The position numbers were made by a program, and so were the translations under genes. Under the pieces are notes generated by a model, which saw only the letters and a list, made by a program, of their open reading frames with translations, had not been told where the DNA came from and ran no database searches. Shown here one piece after another: positions 1 through 8,301 of a stretch of 64,000 nt of DNA. The stretch is from Bryobacteraceae bacterium (GTDB lineage: Bacteria > Acidobacteriota > Terriglobia > Bryobacterales > Bryobacteraceae), in NCBI GenBank assembly GCA_041394945.1, contig JAWKHH010000004.1, positions 372,001 through 436,000 of the forward strand. The letters run 5' to 3'. The stretch's first letter is position 1. Each line of letters opens with the position of its first letter.

Positions 1-874
1 CCCCGATGTCGCAGAAGTTCGAATGGTTCACCGCCGCCACGTCCGGAACCTTCCCCGGATCGTACAACCGCACGAACGGCTCGCTCGCGTACTTCGCCTC
101 GTACCAGCCGGCAATCTCCTCGGCGGTCGCGCCCGGCGCCCGAAAATAGATCGTCTCCAGAATCCCGCGATGAATCGGAATCAACTGCGCCGTGAAGCTG
201 AACTCCGCCTCCGCGAGCCCCGTGTTCATCAACACCTCCGGCACATGCCGATGATCCAGTAACGAGTACGCCGAAAAGTTCTCCGTCACCTCGCAGAAGC
301 TCGTCTTCAAGCTCGGCTTCCGCCCCGCCCCGCTCACTCCGGACTTCGCGTCGCACACGATCCCCGCCGCCCGATCCACCTTTCCACTCCCCGCCAGCGG
401 CGCAATCGCCAGCGAAGCCGCCGTCGGATAGCATCCCGGATTCGCCACCAGCCGCGCGCCGGCGACCTTCGTCCGATCGAGTTCCGGCAGCCCATACACC
501 GCCTCCCCCAGCAACTCCGGCTGCGTGTGCGGCTCCTTGTACCAGCGCGTGTAGTTCTCCACCGTCCGCAGCCGGAACGCCCCGCTCAGATCCACCACCC
601 GCGCCCCCGTCTCGAGCATCCTCTCGGCGAGTTCCATCGAAACATCCGCCGGCGTCGCCAGAAACACAACCGCCAGACCTTCCGCGTGAACCGCTTCCGG
701 CGTACACGCCAACCGCCGCGGACCCTTCGCGTCACGCGGACGCGCCCGGTCTTCTGAATCCGCGCGATGCTCCAGCAGCACCGGCTCCACCTGCGGATGC
801 CGTTCCAGGATTTGAATCAGCTCGGCGCCGGAATAGCCGCGGAAGCCGACGATGCCGACAGCATATTTATTCAT
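1..874 (-). CDS. argC: N-acetyl-gamma-glutamyl-phosphate reductase (partial, C-terminus outside window)
   Basis: Reduces N-acetyl-glutamyl-phosphate to the semialdehyde with NADPH in arginine biosynthesis; cytoplasmic. The reading frame stays open to base 1, so only the first 291 residues are seen of a family that is usually about 330-350 residues long. The N-terminal Rossmann motif GFRGYSGAE lies at residues 10-18, and the catalytic cysteine is Cys148 in NPGCYPT. The visible part ends in a NFCDIG segment typical of the family's C-terminal half. I chose the ATG at 874 (MNKYAVGIVG). An in-frame ATG at 895 would add seven residues. A perfect 11-bp inverted repeat overlaps the start codon and may regulate the gene. 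Confidence 0.93.
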   Translation of the reverse strand, partial: MNKYAVGIVGFRGYSGAELIQILERHPQVEPVLLEHRADSEDRARPRDAKGPRRLACTPEAVHAEGLAVVFLATPADVSMELAERMLETGARVVDLSGAFRLRTVENYTRWYKEPHTQPELLGEAVYGLPELDRTKVAGARLVANPGCYPTAASLAIAPLAGSGKVDRAAGIVCDAKSGVSGAGRKPSLKTSFCEVTENFSAYSLLDHRHVPEVLMNTGLAEAEFSFTAQLIPIHRGILETIYFRAPGATAEEIAGWYEAKYASEPFVRLYDPGKVPDVAAVNHSNFCDIG

Positions 875-890
875 CGCTGTGAATAAATAT
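863..890. promoter_or_regulatory. Inverted repeat over the argC start codon
   Basis: Two perfect 11-base arms (863-873 and 880-890) flank a 6-base spacer. Each arm reads TGAATAAATAT outward, is AT-rich in a GC-rich neighbourhood, and resembles an ARG-box half (TGAAT followed by A/T). An ArgR operator or an mRNA hairpin hiding the start codon are both possible. The repeat is seen; the function is inferred. Confidence 0.4.
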
Positions 891-944
891 ACCATGCCGC
901 GGCGCATGAAGACGCTCGGCCTCCGCGCGTCGCGCCAGCGGAAC

Positions 945-1532
945 TCAGTTCTGCGCCGTACGCAGACGAACCGCCACGCCCACCCCGGCGCCTACGATCA
1001 TCAGCGCCGCTGTTCCCGGCTCCGGAACCTCCGGAGGCGGCGGGTCGAACGTCACCGGCGGCGGGTTCACCGGATTCCGCAGCGAGTCCGAAATGAACGT
1101 GTTGTCGCTCTTGATGAAGTACGCCTTGCTCTGCACGTCCGGAGCCATCGACGTCAGCGACACGTAGTAGATCAGCCCCGCCTGCAGCGAAAACGGCGCC
1201 GGAAACAGAAACGTGTGCAGCGAGAACTGGCCGCAGTTGCCGGCCTGCGCGCAAAACTGGCTGTGGTCGAGCGTCACCGACGTCAGCAGCGTCCCCGCTG
1301 CGCTCATCCCCTGGTACAGCGCCAGCGTGATCGTATCCGACGCGCTGCTGCCCGCCTTCATCTCGAACAGCCCGCCCGAAAGCTGGAAGTCGACGTTCGG
1401 CAAGAACAACCACTCCGAAGTATGATCGGTATCGATCTGCGTTTGAGCCCCGGTGTGATCGGTGGCGACATAAAACGTCGCCTGCGAAGACACCGCGGCT
1501 GTAAGAAACAGCACTGCCGCTCTGATTTTCAC
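945..1532 (-). CDS. PEP-CTERM sorting-domain protein
   Basis: A secreted 195-residue protein of unknown role. It has an N-terminal signal peptide (MKIRAAVLFLTAAVSSQA). The C-terminal PEP-CTERM tail starts near residue 169: VPEPG, a hydrophobic membrane stretch, then RLR. This tail is normally recognised by an exosortase, which removes the anchor during export. The central part is beta-rich and contains two cysteines in one short stretch (QFCAQAGNCGQ). The family tail is clear, but nothing identifies the mature domain. No exosortase gene is in the window. It stands alone between argC and the ADOP permease. Confidence 0.85.
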   Translation of the reverse strand: MKIRAAVLFLTAAVSSQATFYVATDHTGAQTQIDTDHTSEWLFLPNVDFQLSGGLFEMKAGSSASDTITLALYQGMSAAGTLLTSVTLDHSQFCAQAGNCGQFSLHTFLFPAPFSLQAGLIYYVSLTSMAPDVQSKAYFIKSDNTFISDSLRNPVNPPPVTFDPPPPEVPEPGTAALMIVGAGVGVAVRLRTAQN

Positions 1533-1673
1533 TGGTTCGCTCTCTTTTCCCGAACGTAGCGGGATTTTCTGCGCGGTGCTAGAACCCTGGTTGCGGGTGG
1601 CAATGGATCGAAGGTTTCAGCGCGCGTCCCAAACGAGGGCTCCCATTGATCGGAATTCCCGCCCGCCGGAACC

Positions 1674-4184
1674 CTACTCGTAGTGCAGCGCCCGGTTCGG
1701 ATCCACCCGCGTCGCCCGCACCGCCGGCGCCCACGCCGCCGCCAACGCCACCACCGCCAACGCTGCCGCCGCCAGCCCATACAGACCCGCGCTCGCCGGA
1801 GCGATCTCCTCCATCGCCGCCGCCACCGCCCGCGACGCGCCCATTGCCAGCGCCACTCCCCCCGCCGTCCCCACCGCCAGCATCCACGCCGCCTCCCGCA
1901 GCACCATCCGCCGCACGTCCCCGCCCGTCGCCCCAATCGCCATCCGGATCCCGATCTCCCGCGTCCGCCGCGCCACGTTGAACGCCATCACCCCATAGAG
2001 TCCGATCGCCGCCAGCACCGTCGCCAGCCCCGCGAACGCCAGCACCAGGTTCGTCATTAACCGCTCCTCGGCCATGTTCTCGGCAAGCTGCGCGTCCATC
2101 GTCTTCAGGTTGTCGATCGGCAGGTTCGGGTCGATCTCGGCCACCACCCGCCGCAACTGCGGAGCCAGCCTCTCCGGCGGCGCCGCCGTCCGCACGTAGA
2201 AGTTCAGCGCCGGCATGTTCTTCCGCTGCCGATAGGGAATGTAGAACACCCGCCGCGGTTTCTCTTTCAGGCTCGAGTACTTCGCGTTCGCGGTCACCCC
2301 GACAATCGTCACCGGGACCAGCTTGTCCCCGCTCCCCTCCGAAAAAACCCGCCCGATGGCTTGCCCGTCTTTAAAGTAAAAATCAGCGAAAGTCTCGTTG
2401 ACGATCGCCACCGGCTGGCCCGCCACCGTGTCGGACTCGGTAAACTCCCGCCCCGCCAACAGCGGCGTGCCCATCGTTCGGAAATACGCCGGCCCGATAA
2501 GCGCCATGTACGAATCGTTGTCCTCGTCGCGGCTCGCCGCGAATCCCGGCACGGTGATGTTCTCGGACCAGTTGCTCCCCGCGATCACCGGCACCGCCGT
2601 CGACGTCACCAGCATCGCCCCCGGCGCCGCTGCCAGCCCCCGCTCCAGCCGCTCATAGAACGAAGCCGTCTGCGCCGGCGTGTACTTGTTGAGCGACGGA
2701 TCCACCGAAAACGAAATCAGGTGGTCCGCGCGCAGACCCAATTCCATCCGAAGCTGCTTCAACAGACTCGTGCCGAACACGCCCGCCGTCACCAGCAGCG
2801 CCAGCGACGCCGCCATCTGCCCCACCGTGAGCGCCTTCCGGAATCCGTTCGCCGCCCCGCCCGCCGACGCCTGCCCGGCCTGGTCCTTGATCGCCGACGC
2901 CACATCGGCCCGGCTCGCCTGAATCGCCGGATACAGCCCGAAAAGCACCCCCGTCGCCAGGCACAGCCCGAGTGAAAGCAGCAGCACGCTCACATCGAGC
3001 GTCGCCGTGAGCGACGGTCCCCCGCGCGCCGGCACGCTCGCGATCATCAGCCGCAGCGTCGCTACCGCCACCAGCAGACCCGCCGCTCCGCTCACTCCCG
3101 CCAGCACCCAGCTCTCGGTCAGCAACTGCCGGATGATCTGCCACCGCGTGGCCCCCACCGACAGCCGCAGCGCGATCTCGCGGGACCGCGTCGACGCCCG
3201 CGCCAGCAGCAGGTTCGCCACGTTCGCGCACGCGATCAGCAGCACCACCGCCGTGATGCACAGCACCAGCAGAATCGGCGTCCGCGCGCCGCCGCGCAGC
3301 CCGCCCCGTCCGTGCTTGCCCGGCTTTAACACGATGTGCTTCGCCCGCACCTGCTCAACCAGAGTCTTCGACGGCGTGCTGTACGCCTTGATGTCCTCTT
3401 CCACCTGCGCGCGGTAGGGAACGTCCAGCGCCGCCTGCGCCTGCGCGAGCGTCGTGCCCGGCTTCAGCCGTCCGAAGATCGTAATCCAGTGCACGCGGCG
3501 ATTGTCGAGATCGTCGACTTCGTCCCGCTCGCCCCGCCGCGAAGGGATCACCTGCGGCCGCATCGCCACCGGGACGAACAGTTCCGGATCGGCCCCCACC
3601 CGTTCGTTCTCGAACCCGCGCTGCGCCACGCCTACGATGGTGAGTGGCGTGCCGTTCACGACAATCGTCTGATTCAGCACGGCCGGGTTTGATCCCATCG
3701 TGTTCGACCAATATTTGTGCGAAAGCACCGCCACCGGATGGCCGCCGCGGGTGACGTCGTCGGCGCGGGAGAGCACGCGGCCCATCGCCGCCCGTACTCC
3801 CAGTACTTCAAAATAGTTGCCCGTCACGATATGCACGGACCCGCGAATGGCGTTGTTTGCGTAGGAAATGCTCGCCCCGCTGGACCGCGCCGCCGCCAGG
3901 CCGGTGAATGCCGTCTGCTGACGCGCCAGCCCGAGGTAGACCGGGTAGCTGAACGAGGGTCCGCCGCCTTCGTCCGTCGAGACGGAGCCTTGCAGTGGAC
4001 CCGGATGGTAGACGAATGCCAGCCGCTCCGGCTCAGGCACCGGCAGTGTCCGCCACAGGACCTGGTCCATCACCGAAAACATCGCCGTGTTCGCGCCGAT
4101 CCCGAGCGCAAGCGACACCACCGCCACCGCCGTCGTCACCGGGGTCCGAAGCAGGTTGCGAAAGGCGAGCCGGATCGTTCGCAT
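1674..4184 (-). CDS. ADOP-type (MacB/FtsX) ABC transporter permease
   Basis: An 836-residue inner-membrane protein with the layout of acidobacterial duplicated permeases: a short cytoplasmic start (MRTIRLAFRNLLRTP), a first membrane helix near residues 15-40, a MacB periplasmic core domain, an FtsX domain with three helices starting at ILLVLCITAVVLLIACANVA, then a second periplasmic core and a second FtsX domain ending in RATRVDPNRALHYE. Both FtsX repeats carry the SREIALRLSVGAT / TREIGIRMAIGAT signature. MacB-type permeases couple a cytoplasmic ATPase to periplasmic work such as export of small molecules or lipoproteins. No ATPase gene is adjacent, and the substrate cannot be inferred. The length is typical of the family. 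Confidence 0.92.
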   Translation of the reverse strand: MRTIRLAFRNLLRTPVTTAVAVVSLALGIGANTAMFSVMDQVLWRTLPVPEPERLAFVYHPGPLQGSVSTDEGGGPSFSYPVYLGLARQQTAFTGLAAARSSGASISYANNAIRGSVHIVTGNYFEVLGVRAAMGRVLSRADDVTRGGHPVAVLSHKYWSNTMGSNPAVLNQTIVVNGTPLTIVGVAQRGFENERVGADPELFVPVAMRPQVIPSRRGERDEVDDLDNRRVHWITIFGRLKPGTTLAQAQAALDVPYRAQVEEDIKAYSTPSKTLVEQVRAKHIVLKPGKHGRGGLRGGARTPILLVLCITAVVLLIACANVANLLLARASTRSREIALRLSVGATRWQIIRQLLTESWVLAGVSGAAGLLVAVATLRLMIASVPARGGPSLTATLDVSVLLLSLGLCLATGVLFGLYPAIQASRADVASAIKDQAGQASAGGAANGFRKALTVGQMAASLALLVTAGVFGTSLLKQLRMELGLRADHLISFSVDPSLNKYTPAQTASFYERLERGLAAAPGAMLVTSTAVPVIAGSNWSENITVPGFAASRDEDNDSYMALIGPAYFRTMGTPLLAGREFTESDTVAGQPVAIVNETFADFYFKDGQAIGRVFSEGSGDKLVPVTIVGVTANAKYSSLKEKPRRVFYIPYRQRKNMPALNFYVRTAAPPERLAPQLRRVVAEIDPNLPIDNLKTMDAQLAENMAEERLMTNLVLAFAGLATVLAAIGLYGVMAFNVARRTREIGIRMAIGATGGDVRRMVLREAAWMLAVGTAGGVALAMGASRAVAAAMEEIAPASAGLYGLAAAALAVVALAAAWAPAVRATRVDPNRALHYE

Positions 4185-4451
4185 GATTGTCTACGACGGT
4201 ACCAGAAACGTCGGGACCGGATGCGCGGCCCCCACTGCGGATTCGGCCCAATGCCTACCGAACGCCTTCCCGCGGCAGGAGCACGGCAGCGGCTGTGGCT
4301 ACTCGGCGCGTACACTGAAATCGAATGAACCCCATGCCTCCTTGCGGGAAGTTCTTTTCCGGCAACGCTCGCCATGGAGCGGCTCCCGACTGGCGAATGG
4401 GCGCATATATCCACGCGCGAGGGCATCGCCGAAGATCCCACCCCGTCGGAA

Positions 4452-4519
4452 GGTCCAATGAGTACAGCCGCCGATGGAACTGTGCAAAATCGGCGCTGGG
4501 ACCAATTGGTCGTGGAAGC
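4452..4519 (-). repeat. Split degenerate CRISPR-repeat-like element with internal hairpin
   Basis: Bases 4452-4462 match repeat positions 1-11 at 9 of 11 bases. Bases 4495-4519 match positions 12-36 at 21 of 25, including the 13-base core GACCAATTGGTCG. The 32 bases between the halves carry a 7-bp inverted repeat (CGCCGAT at 4469-4475, ATCGGCG at 4489-4495). The element lies about 460 bp beyond the trailer end of the array, in the same orientation. It may be a decayed repeat or a repeat-derived small RNA. The matches are seen; the meaning is inferred. Confidence 0.5.
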
Positions 4520-4624
4520 CTCCCGCACCTGGCAAGCCGTTACCGTCGCGGGCGGCGGGAGGAAGAAACACACCTGAGGTGGCAGCGCTTGTGCTGGCTG
4601 TGGTGTGGGTATCATGAAAGCGAG

Positions 4625-4792
4625 ATGGCCACGCGCAAGAACTCTTCGAAGAAGATCCCGGTCCCGGCTTGGCTCGCGCGGGCTCTCCGCAAGAGCGCGG
4701 CGGGACCCACGGCCTCGATCGAAGACTACGCGCAAAAGCACGGGTTCTCCCCGCAAATCGGTCCTGACGGTCGGCGCCGTCAGGCAAATTGA
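4625..4792 (+). CDS. Possible small basic protein (55 aa)
   Basis: A short reading frame starting MATRKNSSKKIPVP and ending GPDGRRRQAN, preceded at a short distance by a weak GA-rich stretch (GAAAGCGAG). It has a lysine-rich start and a short amphipathic middle (WLARALRKS). I do not recognise a family. It is the only plausible gene in the 790 bases between the ADOP permease and the CRISPR array. It may be a chance frame, since GC-rich DNA keeps many frames open. Confidence 0.3.
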   Translation: MATRKNSSKKIPVPAWLARALRKSAAGPTASIEDYAQKHGFSPQIGPDGRRRQAN

Positions 4793-4976
4793 CCGGATCG
4801 CGCCGAGACACCCCGCCGCGCGTTCACCTGCTGATCAAGGCAATCGCCAACCCGCAAGATAACCCCGTTCCTCAAGAATCCGTGGAGTTCGACGGCTCTG
4901 CCCGGCACTGCTGGATCCGCCTCGACCGCTTCTGAATCATCTGCCGGTTTGAATCCCGCTGGGCGCCCCATCGCCT

Positions 4977-7900
4977 GCTTCAATGAGGCCGCGACCAATT
5001 GGTCGCGGAAACAAACGCAGCCAACTGCACCACGGAAGAGACAAAGATGCTTCAATGAGGCCGCGACCAATTGGTCGCGGAAACGAGCGTCACGGGGTAG
5101 CTTTCCGTCGCCGTCTCGTCCGGCTTCAATGAGGCCGCGACCAATTGGTCGCGGAAACCTGCCTTTGCCATGGCAGCAGCTTCCCTCTGTGACCGCTTCA
5201 ATGGGGCCGCGACCAATTGGTCGCGGAAACTGGCAACTTTGTATCCGCCGGGGGCGGGGTAGCCGGCGCTTCAATGAGGCCGCGACCAATTGGTCGCGGA
5301 AACCCCAACGTGGGACTGGGATATGCTGGCAGGCGCACCGCTTCAATGAGGCCGCGACCAATTGGTCGCGGAAACACCCGCCGCCTAGCCACCCCACCGG
5401 CAGGCACATACGCTTCAATGAGGCCGCGACCAATTGGTCGCGGAAACCCCCGGAGCGCGGTACTGTCCGTCCGGGACATTGGTGGCTTCAATGAGGCCGC
5501 GACCAATTGGTCGCGGAAACGTTGTTATCGCGACGGGATTCACCCGCCCCTCACGGCTTCAATGAGGCCGCGACCAATTGGTCGCGGAAACGCTTTCGAT
5601 GAATTATTTGGAAGAGGGATATTCGGGCTTCAATGAGGCCGCGACCAATTGGTCGCGGAAACGAGCTGACCGCTGGAGGGTTTGACCTCGTGTAACCGGC
5701 TTCAATGAGGCCGCGACCAATTGGTCGCGGAAACTCTAGCAGCACCAACCACGAACGGTTTTTTGACAGGCTTCAATGAGGCCGCGACCAATTGGTCGCG
5801 GAAACGCCGCGATATTCTGGCTCTGCAACCGACGCCCCGAGCTTCAATGAGGCCGCGACCAATTGGTCGCGGAAACGCGTCGTGCGCTTTGGGGCACCGT
5901 CCTGCCATTCCTTGCTTCAATGAGGCCGCGACCAATTGGTCGCGGAAACGCAGGCGGGGGCTGGCGAAGGTGGAGGTGAGGGGGCAGCTTCAATGAGGCC
6001 GCGACCAATTGGTCGCGGAAACGGCGGACAACCTCGACAAGTTCGAAGGCGCTCTGATGCTTCAATGAGGCCGCGACCAATTGGTCGCGGAAACCCGAAG
6101 TAGCTCGACTGGATAAGTGGCGCGTTGAGGCTTCAATGAGGCCGCGACCAATTGGTCGCGGAAACTCGCGAGCGCGGCGGCTTGGTTCGCAGCGGTTGGC
6201 TGCTTCAATGAGGCCGCGACCAATTGGTCGCGGAAACATCTTTCACCTTGAGGACATGAGGGAAACCGGGCGGCTTCAATGAGGCCGCGACCAATTGGTC
6301 GCGGAAACTGAGTATAGAGAGCCCAACGGTGCAAAGACTCTCCACGCTTCAATGAGGCCGCGACCAATTGGTCGCGGAAACAGGGGAACAACCACGATGA
6401 CGATAGAGCAAGAATTCGCTTCAATGAGGCCGCGACCAATTGGTCGCGGAAACGCTGCGTACACAGCAAACAAAGAGGAACATGATTACGCTTCAATGAG
6501 GCCGCGACCAATTGGTCGCGGAAACGCGGTCTTTCCGGCCGGAAGCTCAACCCAATGCAGGCTTCAATGAGGCCGCGACCAATTGGTCGCGGAAACCACT
6601 GGGTACGACGGGATCATGTGGGGGTTCAACACGCTTCAATGAGGCCGCGACCAATTGGTCGCGGAAACTCTGGTGCAGCAGTTTTACGACGAGATGTACA
6701 GCGAGGCTTCAATGAGGCCGCGACCAATTGGTCGCGGAAACGGAGGCATCGGCAGACGTTGACGGATTGCCCGAACTTGCTTCAATGAGGCCGCGACCAA
6801 TTGGTCGCGGAAACGTCCGGATCTTCGCGCCGCGGACGGTGATCTGTACGCTTCAATGAGGCCGCGACCAATTGGTCGCGGAAACCCGAGAATCTTTTCG
6901 GGGAGCAGGTATGTTCCGTGTTGCTTCAATGAGGCCGCGACCAATTGGTCGCGGAAACACGGACGCCAACTCCGAGACCACCAATCTTTCCTCGAGCTTC
7001 AATGAGGCCGCGACCAATTGGTCGCGGAAACTACCACTTCCCAGCTCGTGGTTCGTCACTAGGGGGTTCGCTTCAATGAGGCCGCGACCAATTGGTCGCG
7101 GAAACAGGCGGTCTGGCCGTCATTGCTGTCGCTGGCGGCCTGCTTCAATGAGGCCGCGACCAATTGGTCGCGGAAACTTCGCTCGCGCAGACGCCGCGTC
7201 GGAAGCGGAATTGCTTCAATGAGGCCGCGACCAATTGGTCGCGGAAACGTTCCCCTCCCAATCTCGGTTTCCGCATACGGGCTGTTGCTTCAATGAGGCC
7301 GCGACCAATTGGTCGCGGAAACGCCCCGGCCGCTCGCCGGAACCGTGGCCGACCTCGAGCTTCAATGAGGCCGCGACCAATTGGTCGCGGAAACCGGCTA
7401 CCATGGCGGCCGATGGATGGACTTCCTGGTGCTTCAATGAGGCCGCGACCAATTGGTCGCGGAAACCGGAGTGGGCGGATGCGACGTTCGGGGGCTTGTC
7501 TCGCTTCAATGAGGCCGCGACCAATTGGTCGCGGAAACCGCCGCTTGCTGCCCGGTCTGTAACCCCGAACCCAAGGCTTCAATGAGGCCGCGACCAATTG
7601 GTCGCGGAAACAAGCTGAAGCGGAGCGCAAGCGGCTTGTCGCTGCGATCAGCTTCAATGAGGCCGCGACCAATTGGTCGCGGAAACTCGACGACGGCCAG
7701 GAGTTCGTCGGTGGCATTGTCGTGCTTCAATGAGGCCGCGACCAATTGGTCGCGGAAACCTACTATGTGCCAGGCAGCAGGGCGGCACGCAACAAGCTTC
7801 AATGAGGCCGCGACCAATTGGTCGCGGAAACCCGCGGCGGCGCCGGTGGTGATGGTGCAGTGATGCGCGCTTCAATGAGGCCGCGACCAATTGGTCGCGG

Positions 7901-8119
7901 AAACCGCCGAAGGTCACTTTGGTCGCAGTGCTTGCGATCGGCTTCAATGAGGCCGCGACCAATTGGTCGCGGAAACGGAGTCGGCGAAGTCGTCGCCGCT
8001 CCGGCCGGACTGGCTTCAATGAGGCCGCGACCAATTGGTCGCGGAAACGTTGATGTAGCCTCCGTCGGGTGTGGGCCTTCGCTGCTTCAATGAGGCCGCG
8101 ACCAATTGGTCGCGGAAAC
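4977..8119 (-). CRISPR. CRISPR array, 44 repeats and 43 spacers, type I-G
   Basis: The 36-base repeat begins GCTTCAATGAGG on the plus strand and ends CGCGGAAAC, and its central 20 bases (CCGCGACCAATTGGTCGCGG) are a perfect palindrome. I counted 44 copies. All looked identical except the fourth from the low-coordinate end (5195-5230), which has G for A at its tenth base. The 43 spacers are 35-39 bases, mostly 36. On the minus strand the repeat ends ATTGAAGC, like the ATTGAAAC-type 5' handle of many type I crRNAs. Transcription is therefore probably on the minus strand, away from the adjacent cas4-cas1 gene, with the newest spacers near 8084. Confidence 0.98.
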
Positions 8120-8301
8120 CGCACCCACTCTAACCAATTCAATTATCAACCACCTGCGCCCGCCCACGCGAGCGCCCCCTCCCCTCCGGAGCCAAAACCC
8201 TCGCGCAGTCCGAGCCCGTCCCAAGAAACCCCAGCATATCAAACACATAACCCGCGCGAGCGCCCCCCGCCCTCCACGCGTCGCCCCGCCGCTCGCGACC
8301 C
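8120..8301 (-). promoter_or_regulatory. Probable CRISPR leader
   Basis: 182 bases between the last repeat and the cas4-cas1 stop codon, with no gene. The part next to the array (8131-8150) is distinctly AT-rich against GC-rich surroundings. On the minus strand it holds TTGATAATTGAATTGG, including a GATAAT -10-like hexamer (8142-8147). I could not find a matching -35 box. The leader role is inferred from repeat orientation and from the adjacent adaptation genes. Confidence 0.55.

Noticed and set aside
4977..8119. Many open frames of 60-190 codons on both strands across the array
   Set aside because: They translate the repeat over and over (for example RPRPIGRGN and RDQLVAASLK); they are by-products of the CRISPR repeats, not genes.
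4977..8119. Spacers that match genes in this window (self-targeting)
   Set aside because: By eye I found no match to the terminase-like or other genes; a computed search was not possible, so this is not excluded.
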